Below, in pieces: positions 41,957 through 50,646 of a stretch of DNA of 64,000 nt; the stretch's first letter is position 1, and every line of letters begins with the position of its first letter. The stretch lies in the NCBI GenBank assembly GCA_041691815.1, contig JBEPTZ010000009.1:1-64000 (forward strand), written 5' to 3'. Both the position numbers and the translations under genes were made by a program. The notes beneath the pieces were generated by a model, which did no database searches, had not been told where the DNA came from, and saw only the letters and a program-made list of their open reading frames with translations. The DNA comes from 70-18 sp041691815. Its GTDB lineage: Bacteria > Pseudomonadota > Alphaproteobacteria > Acetobacterales > Acetobacteraceae.

Positions 41957-42754
41957 TTACCAGGTGATCAGCCGGCGCGCCTGCGCGACCAGGTGGGAGG
42001 CGGGGTCGATCAGCTCGGCGGCGACGGTGAAGTGGTTGAGGCCAGGCAGGCTCTCCCAGGTGCCGCCCCAGGCGGCGGCGATGCTGCGCGACTGGCGGGT
42101 GTATTCCACCCCCTCGTCGCCGCCGACCACGGCATGGAGGCGCGCCGTCGGGCGGGGCAGGAACAGCGGTGAGAGGCGACGGGCCTCGGCCTCGTCGAGC
42201 CCGAGCGGATCGGCGACACTGGTGTGCAGCAGCGGTGGCAGGTCGAACAAGCCGCTGATCGGCAGTCCGGCAGGGATCATGTCGGCCGGCAGGCCGCGCG
42301 CCGCCCAGTCGGTGGCCAGCAGCATGGCGGTGAGGTGGCCGCCGGCGGAATGCCCGGTGGCCAGCAGCTTGCGGCCGGTGCGGCGGTGCAGGAAGGCGGC
42401 CGCCGCGCGGACCTGCTCGACCAGGGCTGCCATGCTGACCTGCGGGCAGAGGTCGTAGGTTGGCAGCGCCACCGCGACGCCGTGCGCCAGCAGGCCGTGG
42501 GCGAAATGGCTGAACACCGAGGCATCCAGCCGCTGCCAGTAGCCGCCGTGGATGAACAGCGCCAGCGGCGCATGGCGTTCGGCGCCGGGCCAGAACACGT
42601 CGATCACCTGGCGCGGGGAGGGGCCGTAGGACAGGCCGAGTTCGGCGTTGGGGTGGCCGTCGCGGAAGCTGGCGGCGTCGCGCATCCAGGCGGCGACGAT
42701 GGCGGGGTACGCCGGCACCTTGGCGCCGTTGTCGTATTCGGCCTGTAAGTCCAT
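41957..42754 (-). CDS. alpha/beta hydrolase, kynurenine-formamidase/esterase-like
   Basis: The 265-residue hydrolase has an oxyanion-hole motif FIHGGYWQ (residues about 70-77) and the nucleophile elbow GHSAGGHL (around 134-141). Both are typical of the hormone-sensitive-lipase-like or arylformamidase group. The His of the triad is probably in GLNHFTVAAELIDP. No tryptophan-degradation neighbours (kynA/kynU) are present, so esterase on another substrate is possible. The 5' end and upstream region of this gene are duplicated as a broken fragment at 44995-45122. It is convergent with the azoreductase gene. Confidence 0.82.
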   Translation of the reverse strand: MDLQAEYDNGAKVPAYPAIVAAWMRDAASFRDGHPNAELGLSYGPSPRQVIDVFWPGAERHAPLALFIHGGYWQRLDASVFSHFAHGLLAHGVAVALPTYDLCPQVSMAALVEQVRAAAAFLHRRTGRKLLATGHSAGGHLTAMLLATDWAARGLPADMIPAGLPISGLFDLPPLLHTSVADPLGLDEAEARRLSPLFLPRPTARLHAVVGGDEGVEYTRQSRSIAAAWGGTWESLPGLNHFTVAAELIDPASHLVAQARRLITW

Positions 42755-42994
42755 GCCTGCCTCTCCCGCTGCGTCGGTGCCGGGTTAACGGCTTTCCGGG
42801 CGGGACGGCAAGCCACCGCCCGGTCGGCCGGCGAGAGGGTGGCCTCAGGTGTCCGAGGTATCAGCCATTCGGCTTAGGCCATTCATCGCAGTTTGTCTTA
42901 ATCCGTATTCTGTGTGTCTGGCAGATGAAAAAACCTTGAGGAACATACGGATATATGCCGATATTGCCCGGCGGAAGGCGAGAGGAATCGGCAG

Positions 42995-43720
42995 ATGAGC
43001 GGCAGTAATTCGGAGTGTATCGCCAGAATAGAACGGTCGTTCACCGTTAATGTGGCGCGATCTGCGGCGGAACTGGCTGAAGTACATAGGCTTCGGTACC
43101 AGGTTTATTGCACAGAGAGAAACTTTCTGCCTGGCAATAATGGCTGGGAGATGGACGCCTTCGACGATCACTCCGTGCATGTCGCGTTGCGGCGGCGGAG
43201 CGGCGAACTGGTCGGGACCGTGCGCCTGGTCACTGGACTCGAGCATCTGCCGGAGGCCAGCTTTCCGATGCAGGCGCTGTGCCCGGATGGCCTGCTGGGC
43301 CAGCTTGGACTGCCGATCGCCAAGATCGGTGAGATCTCACGCTTCTCCATCTCCCGGGTGCGGCGCGATGGCGATAGCCGGATCGATATGTTGCTGCGGC
43401 TGGCGCTGATGCGCGGCGTGTTACAGGCGAGCATCGAGGCGGGTGTGACGCATTGGTGCGCGATCATGGAGGCGAGCCTGTTCCGGCTGCTGCGCCAGGT
43501 CGGCGTGGACTTCATCCCGATCGGCGCGCCGATCATCTATAACGGCGTCCGCCGGGCGGCGGTGGCGGAGATCGCCGAGGTGCTGGCGCAGAGCAGGGAT
43601 GAGCGGCCGGAGCTTTGGAATTATGTGACCGAGGATGGGCGCCTGGCCACGCCCGAGCTAGGTTATGCGCCGATGCCGATGCCGATGCCGGCATGGCAGG
43701 CACAGCGGATGAGTGCATGA
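42995..43720 (+). CDS. PEP-CTERM/exosortase-associated acyltransferase (LuxI-like GNAT fold)
   Basis: The 241-residue protein has an autoinducer-synthase-like N-terminus (RLRYQVYCTERNFLP, then GWEMDAFDDHSVHVALR, residues about 32-65) and GTVRLV near 76, with EISRFSISRVRR near 117. This fits the acyltransferase family that accompanies PEP-CTERM/exosortase systems; it is related to acyl-homoserine-lactone synthases, but the product is not known. It is convergent with a PEP-CTERM protein gene, the two stops separated by 76 bases with a terminator hairpin. The exosortase itself is not in the window. Confidence 0.82.
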   Translation: MSGSNSECIARIERSFTVNVARSAAELAEVHRLRYQVYCTERNFLPGNNGWEMDAFDDHSVHVALRRRSGELVGTVRLVTGLEHLPEASFPMQALCPDGLLGQLGLPIAKIGEISRFSISRVRRDGDSRIDMLLRLALMRGVLQASIEAGVTHWCAIMEASLFRLLRQVGVDFIPIGAPIIYNGVRRAAVAEIAEVLAQSRDERPELWNYVTEDGRLATPELGYAPMPMPMPAWQAQRMSA

Positions 43721-43745
43721 GCAGCGGCGGCGGCCGCGATCACAA

Positions 43746-43775
43746 AAAAGGCGGCATCTTGCGATGCCGCCTTTT
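43746..43775. terminator. bidirectional rho-independent terminator
   Basis: AAAAGGCGGCAT and ATGCCGCCTTTT form a perfect 12-base stem around CTTGCG, with A/T tracts on both sides. It lies in the gap between the convergent acyltransferase (stop 43720) and PEP-CTERM (stop 43797) genes, so it can end transcription of both. Confidence 0.85.
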
Positions 43776-43796
43776 GCGCGAAATGCGATCCGATGG

Positions 43797-44690
43797 TCAG
43801 CCGCGGCTTGCACGGCGCCGGCGCAGCAGGCCAAGCCCGATCAGAGCGCTGCCAAGCAACGCCAGGCTGGCAGGCTCCGGCACCGGCAGACCCTGGATGT
43901 CGGTGGTAGCACCGGAACTCAACGAGATGTTGTAGGTGCCAATCGCGAGCGGACCGCTTGTCGCGCTGCCGATAAACGATCCGCTGGAGTTACTGTTCAG
44001 CGGGTGGCCGTCCTGTGACGAGATTTGCTGATTGATGTCGGAAGTGCCCGAGTACGTGAAGACCTGTTTCCCGGTATCCGTTGACGTGATGGAGAACGAA
44101 TTGGCGATTGACGCGGTGGCCAGATCCCCGAGCGTATCGGTTTTCACCTCCAAGCTGTACGCATCCACGAAGTTCAGCTGAATCGACAGTCCAGCGACGC
44201 TAACGGTGATCGTGAAGTTGATGGTGGAGGTGTTGCCAGCCGTCGCCGTGCCGGCGGGAGTGGCTCCGCGAGCTTCGGCGACGTTGCTCACGCTGACGCC
44301 ACCGCTGGACACGTTGCCCGCGCCGATCCATGCGTCGGCGCGCGCGCCATAGAATGGTACCGACGCCTGACCAAAGGTTTCTTCCGCGGGCGCCGGGCCA
44401 GGGCCACTAAAGGCCTGGGGAACGAAGGACGCAGAGCCGGCAATGCCGGGTTGCACGTGACTGTCAGGGGCGGCCGGCAGGAATGTCGCCGAATCCTTGA
44501 TCTGGGTCGTATGAGAACCGAGTATGCCAGGCTGTAGCAGAGATTGATAACTGGTACCGTCATATAGCTGAATGGTCAGCCCGCTGATCTGGTTGCTCGC
44601 GTAGGCGTAGGGCACCGCCTTCGCGGTTCCGGCCATCAGGCCGACCGCCATCAGTGCAACCGCGCCGAGCAAAGCCGTATTTTTTCGCAT
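43797..44690 (-). CDS. exported PEP-CTERM sorting domain protein
   Basis: The 297-residue precursor starts at an ATG with AAGGAG upstream; the open frame extends to 44744 but without sense. The N-terminal signal peptide is RKNTALLGAVALMAVGLMAG, ending near AKA. The C-terminal PEP-CTERM signal is VPEPASLALLGSALIGLGLL followed by RRRRASRG. Between them the sequence is Ser/Thr/Gly-rich and low in charge, as usual for such surface or biofilm-matrix proteins. An exosortase (EpsH/XrtA type) should cleave at the PEP motif. The partner acyltransferase is convergent. Confidence 0.9.
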   Translation of the reverse strand: MRKNTALLGAVALMAVGLMAGTAKAVPYAYASNQISGLTIQLYDGTSYQSLLQPGILGSHTTQIKDSATFLPAAPDSHVQPGIAGSASFVPQAFSGPGPAPAEETFGQASVPFYGARADAWIGAGNVSSGGVSVSNVAEARGATPAGTATAGNTSTINFTITVSVAGLSIQLNFVDAYSLEVKTDTLGDLATASIANSFSITSTDTGKQVFTYSGTSDINQQISSQDGHPLNSNSSGSFIGSATSGPLAIGTYNISLSSGATTDIQGLPVPEPASLALLGSALIGLGLLRRRRASRG

Positions 44691-44994
44691 GGGAATACTC
44701 CTTCTAGGCAAATGCACTAATCCTTCGGGATGAGCATGCAGCATTCATGCCACGGCCGGGGGCCCAGCGTTACCGCCAAATTTACGGTGGAGTGTGCTCA
44801 GCGCGTGTCGGGAGTGTAAAATATCCTGACACACGAAGTTGGTGAGAATTGTATACGTATCGCGCGAATCTGTGGGGAATCAGCGTGCTGTGGCTTCCCG
44901 TCGATCGCTGGCGGTGGATATGGGTGTAAACAATCCCGTCTCATGGCTGATCGATGATCATCTTGGCGGACTGAGCGTTGGGAGCGAACAGCAT

Positions 44995-45122
44995 GCGGCG
45001 ACGATGGCGGGGTACTCCGGCACCTTGGCCCGTTGTCGTATTCGGCCTGTAAGTCCATGCCTGCCTCTCGCGCTGGGTCGGTGCCGGGTTAACGGCTTTC
45101 CGGGCGGCACGGCAAGCCACCC
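44995..45122 (-). pseudogene. duplicated, broken 5' end of the alpha/beta hydrolase gene
   Basis: This stretch nearly repeats 42690-42815, covering the first ~20 codons (MDLQAEYDNG) and about 60 bases upstream of the hydrolase gene at 41957-42754. A one-base deletion (GGCGCCG to GGCCCG) breaks the frame, and the rest of the gene is absent. It looks like a small duplication carrying a promoter and start region. Confidence 0.75.
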
Positions 45123-45657
45123 CCGCGGCGGCGCCGGGCCGCGGCAGCGCTGCCGCTCACACGGAATTGTTCGGCTGTCCGACACCAACCGTCTGGATTT
45201 GGCGGCCGGGAGCGGGCACATCCCGGCGCCGCGCTTGCCGGGCGTGGGCGTGCGCCGCCGGGCAGCGGCCGGACGCGGCATGACGGCGGGATGGTAGCGG
45301 CGCGGTTTGCGAATTATTGACGGTGATGTTCAGATATATTCGCGACAAAATCATATAATTCGACATATAATTAAATTATTACGATATAAAAATAATATAG
45401 ACTAAAACTATATTTTTAGCTTGCTAGAGATTTCCGAAAATGTGATTGATAGGACTTCGGTGAATGCCGCCTGTGCGTGGCCGTATCCGCAAAAACCGCA
45501 CCCCGGTGTGGTGATGATGGTCGTGTCGGGATGTGAGTGGCTGGGACGATAGAATACGACGGTATTCGCCGTCGTTACTATTTGGTGCAATCAATCGGTC
45601 GTGGCGGGGGACAGTGGCCTGTTCTTCCGGCCGGCCGTGCCAGGCGGAGTGACTGAC
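45123..45657. promoter_or_regulatory. gene-free stretch with a strongly AT-rich promoter-like segment
   Basis: No credible gene is seen here. Positions about 45310-45420 are unusually AT-rich for this genome (for example AATTAAATTATTACGATATA), giving many -10-like TATAAT/TATATT boxes and room for regulators or nucleoid proteins. It most likely drives the Hint-domain gene starting at 45658, whose ribosome-binding site GGAG precedes the ATG. Confidence 0.5.
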
Positions 45658-48060
45658 ATGGCGACTTGGACCGGCGCTGGCGATGGGGTCAGCTGGGGCG
45701 ACGCGAACAACTGGAGCCCGGCGGCGGTTCCGACCGGCGCCGTCGCCATCACCACGACCGGCGCGCCGGTCTCGGTGGTGATCGCGGCTGCCACCTCCCG
45801 CAGCGCGAGTGCCCTCACGCTGGGTGCGACCGGCACAACCGAGATGGTGACGCTGACCAACAACGGCACCTACAGCGATTTCAATACCGGGGTGAAGCTG
45901 TATTCCGGCACCACATTCGACACGGTGGGGACCAGTTCACTCGCTGGCGTGGTCACCATTGGCAGCGGTGCGTTGCTGAAGGTGTCGGCGACCGGAACCG
46001 TGAGCAATACGTCTTCGATCAGCGTGACCGGCTCGGTGGAGGTCGAGGGCACCCTGATATTGAACAAGTTCGTCGGCGGCGGCGCGGTGCTGATCGATGG
46101 CGGCACGATTTCGAAGGTCTCGGCGGGATTGGTCGATGTGTCCGCAAGTTCGTCGGCATTCACCATCACCCATGGCGGCACGCTGCGGGCGCAGTCGGCA
46201 AAGGCCACGGTCAGCTTCAACTTCGGGACGGTCACCGCTGGGCAGACCAATACGCTGGATCTGACGACTTTCAATGCCGGTACTTATACCGGCACGATCA
46301 GCAATTTTGGCGCCGGCGACAAGATCATCATCGGCGGCAGTACCGCCACCGGCACGATCACGGCGAACTTGACCGGCGGCGACTACACCCTCACCTTCGG
46401 TTCGACGGTGCTGAAACATGTGACGCTGGCCGCCGGTACCTCGGCCGGCGACCTGCAGTTCGGCGCCGGCGACGGCACGGTCGTCGCCTGCTATGCGCAG
46501 GGCACCCGCATCCTGACGCCCACCGGCGAGATCGAGATCGAGCATCTGGCGATTGGTGATGCCGTGGTGACCGCCTCGGGCGTCACCCGGCCGATCAAGT
46601 GGATCGGGCGGCGCAGCTATGCCGGGCGGTTCCTGGAAGGCAACCGGCAGGCGCTGCCGGTGCGCATCGCCGCCGGGGCGCTGGGCGAGGGGGTGCCGAA
46701 GCGCGACCTGCTGGTGTCGCCGCGCCACGCCATGCTGCTCGACGGCGCACTGGTGCCGGCCGACATGCTGGTGAACGGGGTGAGCATCGTGCAGGAGACG
46801 GCGCGCGACAACATCACCTATCTGCATCTGGAACTGGCCAGCCACGACGTGCTGGTGGCCGAGGGCGCGGCATCGGAGAGTTTCGTCGATTGCGACAGCC
46901 GCGGCATGTTCCACAATGCGGCCGAATTCGCGACGCTATATCCGAATGACGACGCGCCGGCCTGGACGTTCTGCGCGCCGATGCTGGCCGAGGCGTCCGG
47001 GCAACTGGCGGCGATCCGCGCGCGGCTGGCGGCGCGGGCCGGGCTGGAGGATGCCTGCGGGCCGGTTGCCGACTGGCGTGGCAATCTGGAGCGGGTGGAG
47101 CCGGGCGCGGTGCGGGGCTGGGCGTTCGATGCCACCCGCCCGGACGCGGCGGTGCGGCTGGAGGTGCTGGTGGATGGCGCCTGCATCGGCCATGTGCTGG
47201 CCAACCGGGCGCGCGGCGATCTGCTGCAGGCCGGAACTTATGGCAACGGGCGGCACGGCTTCGACTTCCGGCTGCCGGCGATGCTGGAGCCGGGCCAGCA
47301 TGTGGCGGTGCGGCGTGCCGCCGATGGCGCGGCGGTGCCTGGCTCGCCGCGGCAGGTGGCGGCGGAAGGGTTCGACGCGGCGGCCCGCGCCGGTCTGGCG
47401 CAGCGGCTGCGCGGGGTGGCCGGGGCGACGCGGAATGCCGCGGAGCTGGAGGAATTGACCGGCTTCCTGCTGAGCGAGGCGGAATGGCTGCGGGCGGCGC
47501 GGGCGCGGCTGGACGGCGGCGCTCGGGCCGAGGTGGAGGATCCGCGCGATCCGTTGCGCGGCCTGACGCTGACCGACGAGGCCGTGCAAGCGGGCGCGCG
47601 CCCGGCGGTGCAGCCGCTGGCGCTGGTGCTGGATACGAGCGCACCGGGCGAGGGCTCGGCGGCGCTGGCGCGGATGCAGGGGCTTCGGGACCTGGGCTTC
47701 CTGGTGCGCTTCATGGCCTGGCAGCAGCCGGCCGGCGATACCGCGGCACTGTCGGCGGCCGGCATCGGCTGCCTCGGCAGCGCCTGGCAGGGCGGCGTGG
47801 AGGAGGTGCTGCGGCGGCTGGGCGACCGGCTGGATGTGGTGCTGCTGCAAGGGGCGGCCACCGCCGCGACCTATGGCGTGCTGGTGCTGCGGTTCTGCCC
47901 GCAGGCGCGGGTGGTGTTCGGCGCCACCGAGGCGGCGGTGACTGGGCTGGAGCAGGCGCTGGCGACTCAGCTCGCCGATGCCGTGCTGCCGCCGGGCGGC
48001 ACGGACCTGGGCAGCGCGGTGGCGCCGGTGCTGCGGCGCTGGGAGACCCTCGCCGCCTGA
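45658..48060 (+). CDS. large extracellular-type Hint-domain protein with glycosyltransferase-like C-terminal segment
   Basis: An 800-residue protein. Residues 1-270 are a Gly/Thr-rich beta-repeat region starting MATWTGAGDGVSWGDANNWS (autotransporter/bacterial adhesin-like). A Hint (hedgehog/intein) domain begins with the nucleophilic Cys in VVACYAQGTRILTPTGEIEI (about 275) and continues to SPRHAMLLDG (about 360), followed by a C-terminal region. Residues from about 655 (LVLDTSAPGEGSAALARMQG, then GFLVRFMAW and EEVLRRLGDRLDVVLLQG) resemble the N-terminal half of GT-B glycosyltransferases. ATG 45658 with GGAG is preferred to the GTG at 45601. Hint proteins of this kind are common in Acetobacteraceae; function is unknown. 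Confidence 0.8.
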   Translation: MATWTGAGDGVSWGDANNWSPAAVPTGAVAITTTGAPVSVVIAAATSRSASALTLGATGTTEMVTLTNNGTYSDFNTGVKLYSGTTFDTVGTSSLAGVVTIGSGALLKVSATGTVSNTSSISVTGSVEVEGTLILNKFVGGGAVLIDGGTISKVSAGLVDVSASSSAFTITHGGTLRAQSAKATVSFNFGTVTAGQTNTLDLTTFNAGTYTGTISNFGAGDKIIIGGSTATGTITANLTGGDYTLTFGSTVLKHVTLAAGTSAGDLQFGAGDGTVVACYAQGTRILTPTGEIEIEHLAIGDAVVTASGVTRPIKWIGRRSYAGRFLEGNRQALPVRIAAGALGEGVPKRDLLVSPRHAMLLDGALVPADMLVNGVSIVQETARDNITYLHLELASHDVLVAEGAASESFVDCDSRGMFHNAAEFATLYPNDDAPAWTFCAPMLAEASGQLAAIRARLAARAGLEDACGPVADWRGNLERVEPGAVRGWAFDATRPDAAVRLEVLVDGACIGHVLANRARGDLLQAGTYGNGRHGFDFRLPAMLEPGQHVAVRRAADGAAVPGSPRQVAAEGFDAAARAGLAQRLRGVAGATRNAAELEELTGFLLSEAEWLRAARARLDGGARAEVEDPRDPLRGLTLTDEAVQAGARPAVQPLALVLDTSAPGEGSAALARMQGLRDLGFLVRFMAWQQPAGDTAALSAAGIGCLGSAWQGGVEEVLRRLGDRLDVVLLQGAATAATYGVLVLRFCPQARVVFGATEAAVTGLEQALATQLADAVLPPGGTDLGSAVAPVLRRWETLAA

Positions 48061-48157
48061 TCGGCCCCGTCTGATCGGCCGCGTCTGATTCGTTGGGTGG
48101 CAGGAGGCTCTTCCGGTTGGCCGGGAAAGGTGCTTGCCTGTCCCCCGTGGCGCCGAA

Positions 48158-49366
48158 ATGAATATCCTGTTCCTGCACCAGAACATGCCCGGCCAGTTCA
48201 AGCATCTGGCGCCGGCGCTGGCGCGCGAGCCGGGCAATCGGGTGGTGTTCCTGACCCGGCGGGAGGATGGCGAACTGCCGGGGGTGCGGCGGGTGAGCTA
48301 TCAGCCGGCACGCAGCGCGCGGGCCGGGACGCATCATTATGTGCGGCTCTATGAGAACAGCGTGCTGCATGGCCAGCAGGTGGTGCGGGCCTGCCTGGAA
48401 CTGGCGCGCGAGGGGTTCCGGCCCGACCTGGTGATCGCGCATCCCGGCTGGGGCGAGGCGCTGTTCCTGCGCGACGTGTTTCCGCGCGCGGTGCTGCTGA
48501 ACTACTGCGAGTTCTATTATCACGGCCGCGGCGCCGATGTGGGGTTCGACCCGGAGACGCCGGCCGACCTCGATTCGGTATGCCGGGCGCGGGCGCGCAA
48601 CGCGCATCTGCTGCTGAGCCTGGAGGCCTGCGACCACGGGTTGAGTCCGACCTTGTGGCAGCGCGACCAGCATCCGCAGGCGCTGCGGCAGAAGATCTCG
48701 GTGATCTTCGACGGCATCGATACCAGCGTGGTGCGGCCGGACCCGGCAGCCCGCTTCGTGCTGCCCGATGGCGGGGTGCTGGCGCCGGGGGACGAGGTGG
48801 TGACCTATGTGGCGCGCAACCTGGAGCCGTATCGCGGCTTTCCCAGTTTCATGCGCGCGGTGCCGCGGATTCTGGCGGCGCGGCCGGCGGCGCGGGTGGT
48901 GATCGTCGGCGGCGATGAGGTGAGCTACGGCCAGTCGGCGCCGGACGGGCAGAGCTGGCGGGCGCGGATGCTGGCGGAGGTCGGGCCGTTGGATCCGGCG
49001 CGGGTGCATCTGCTGGGGCGGGTGGGGTATCGCGATTTCCTGTCGATGCTGCAGGTCTCGGCGGCGCATGTCTATCTGACGGTGCCGTTCGTGCTGAGCT
49101 GGTCGTGCATGGAGGCGCTGGCGGCCGGCTGCGTGGTGGTCGGTTCGCGCACGGCGCCGGTGCAGGAGGTGATCGAGCACGGGCGCAACGGCAGGCTGGC
49201 GGATTTTCTCGACCCCGAGGCGATCGCCGCACAGGTGGTGGCGGTGCTGGCCGACCCGGCCGAGCATGCGGCGCTGCGGGCGCGGGCGCGCGAGACGGTG
49301 CTGGCCCGCTACGCGCTGGAGGAGTGCCTGGCGGCGCAGCTTCGGCTGGTGCGCAGCCTGGTGTAG
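48158..49366 (+). CDS. family 4-like glycosyltransferase
   Basis: A 402-residue GT-B protein. The N-terminal domain is NILFLHQNMPGQFKHLAPAL with VVFLTRR; the C-terminal donor domain has KISVIFDGIDTSVVRPDP, VTYVARNLEPYRGFPSFMRA, VHLLGRVGYRDFL and WSCMEALAAGCVVVGSRTAP, the last holding the nucleotide-sugar-binding Glu region. It probably acts in surface glycan synthesis. It follows the Hint-domain gene by about 100 bases on the same strand and the two may be co-expressed. It is convergent with chrA. Confidence 0.87.
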   Translation: MNILFLHQNMPGQFKHLAPALAREPGNRVVFLTRREDGELPGVRRVSYQPARSARAGTHHYVRLYENSVLHGQQVVRACLELAREGFRPDLVIAHPGWGEALFLRDVFPRAVLLNYCEFYYHGRGADVGFDPETPADLDSVCRARARNAHLLLSLEACDHGLSPTLWQRDQHPQALRQKISVIFDGIDTSVVRPDPAARFVLPDGGVLAPGDEVVTYVARNLEPYRGFPSFMRAVPRILAARPAARVVIVGGDEVSYGQSAPDGQSWRARMLAEVGPLDPARVHLLGRVGYRDFLSMLQVSAAHVYLTVPFVLSWSCMEALAAGCVVVGSRTAPVQEVIEHGRNGRLADFLDPEAIAAQVVAVLADPAEHAALRARARETVLARYALEECLAAQLRLVRSLV

Positions 49367-49370
49367 CCGG

Positions 49371-50546
49371 CTACAGCGCGGACATTCCGCCGGCCGCGCC
49401 GAGCAGCAGCACGATCACCCAGGGCGGCAGCTTCCACAGCATCAGCAGCGCGAAGCCGGCGGCGGCCAGGGCGAAGTCGCGCGGGGTGAGCACGGCGCTG
49501 ATCCACACCGGGTTGTACAGCGCCATCGCCAGGATGCCGACCACCGCCGCGTTGGCGCCGCGCATTGCCGCCTGGGCGAACGGGCGGCGGCGCAGCGCGT
49601 CCCAGAACGGCAGCGTGCCGTAGACCAGCAGCAGGCCGGGCAGGAAGATGCCGGCCAGCGCGATGGCGGCACCGGCTACGCCATGCGGCGCCGGGCCGGA
49701 GACCGCGCCGAGATAGGCGGAGAAGGTGAACAGCGGGCCGGGCACCGCCTGGGTGAGGCCGTAGCCGGCCAGGAAGCTGTCGGGCGTGACCCAGCCGGGG
49801 GCGACGGTCTCGGCCTGCAGCAGCGGCAGCACCACATGGCCGCCGCCGAACACCAGCGCGCCGGCGCGGTAGAAGGCGCCGAACAAGGCGACACCCTGGT
49901 GTGTGGCGGCGAGGAGCGGCGTCAGCAGCAGCAGGGCGGCGAACAGCAGCAATGCCACCACCGCCGCCGGGCGGCCGACCGGGAATGCCAGGTGGCCGGC
50001 GAGCGGCATCGCCTCACCCCGGCACAGCCACAGGCCGGCCAGCGCGCCGACGACGATCGCCGCGAACTCGCCGGCCGCGCCGCCGGGCAGCAGCGCCAAC
50101 GCGATGGCGGCCAGCGCGATGGCGGCGCGCGGGCGGTCCGGAGTCAGCTTCTGCGCCATGCCGAACACCGCCTGGGCGACCACCACCACGGCGACCAGCT
50201 TCAGGCCGTGCAGGATGCCGTGGGCGAGCGGGCCGTCCAGCGTCGCCGCGCCCAGCGCTGCGGCCAGCAGCAGGAAGGCTGACGGCAATGTGAAGCCGGC
50301 CCAGGCCGCAGCCCCGCCGGCCAGCCCGCCGCCGCGCAGCACGCCAAGCGAGAAGCCGACCTGGCTGGAGGCCGGGCCGGGCAGGAACTGGCAGAGCGCC
50401 ACCAGATCGGCGAAACCCGCCTCGTCGAGCCATTTCCGCCGCAACACGAATTCATCGCGGAAATAGCCGAGATGGGCGATCGGGCCGCCGAACGAGGTGA
50501 GGCCGAGGCGGAGGAAGGCTGCGAAAATCTCGGCGATGCGCGGCAT
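49371..50546 (-). CDS. chrA: chromate transporter ChrA family
   Basis: The roughly 391-residue membrane protein has two homologous halves, each beginning with a conserved loop: FLRLGLTSFGGPIAHLGYF in the first and LFGAFYRAGALVFGGGHVVL in the second, with CQFLPGPASSQVGFSLG and GYGLTQAVPGPLFTFSAYLG. This is the bidomain CHR family, which exports chromate by proton or sulfate exchange. The native substrate may be another oxyanion. The start is probably the Met at 50546; the open frame reaches 50585. It is divergent from the chorismate mutase gene. Confidence 0.9.
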   Translation of the reverse strand: MPRIAEIFAAFLRLGLTSFGGPIAHLGYFRDEFVLRRKWLDEAGFADLVALCQFLPGPASSQVGFSLGVLRGGGLAGGAAAWAGFTLPSAFLLLAAALGAATLDGPLAHGILHGLKLVAVVVVAQAVFGMAQKLTPDRPRAAIALAAIALALLPGGAAGEFAAIVVGALAGLWLCRGEAMPLAGHLAFPVGRPAAVVALLLFAALLLLTPLLAATHQGVALFGAFYRAGALVFGGGHVVLPLLQAETVAPGWVTPDSFLAGYGLTQAVPGPLFTFSAYLGAVSGPAPHGVAGAAIALAGIFLPGLLLVYGTLPFWDALRRRPFAQAAMRGANAAVVGILAMALYNPVWISAVLTPRDFALAAAGFALLMLWKLPPWVIVLLLGAAGGMSAL

Positions 50547-50646
50547 GGCGGGTCCTGCCCAGGGGCTGCGGACTATGCGAGCCATCGCCAGCTTTGCATA
50601 TCCGGCACCATCCGCTATTCCAATGCTCCCTCAGCCGAACGCGCAG

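Noticed and set aside
40280..42172. A 630-codon plus-strand frame covering marR, the AhpD-like gene and the azoreductase
   Set aside because: It conflicts with three well-supported genes and is low-complexity Gly/Arg/Ala.
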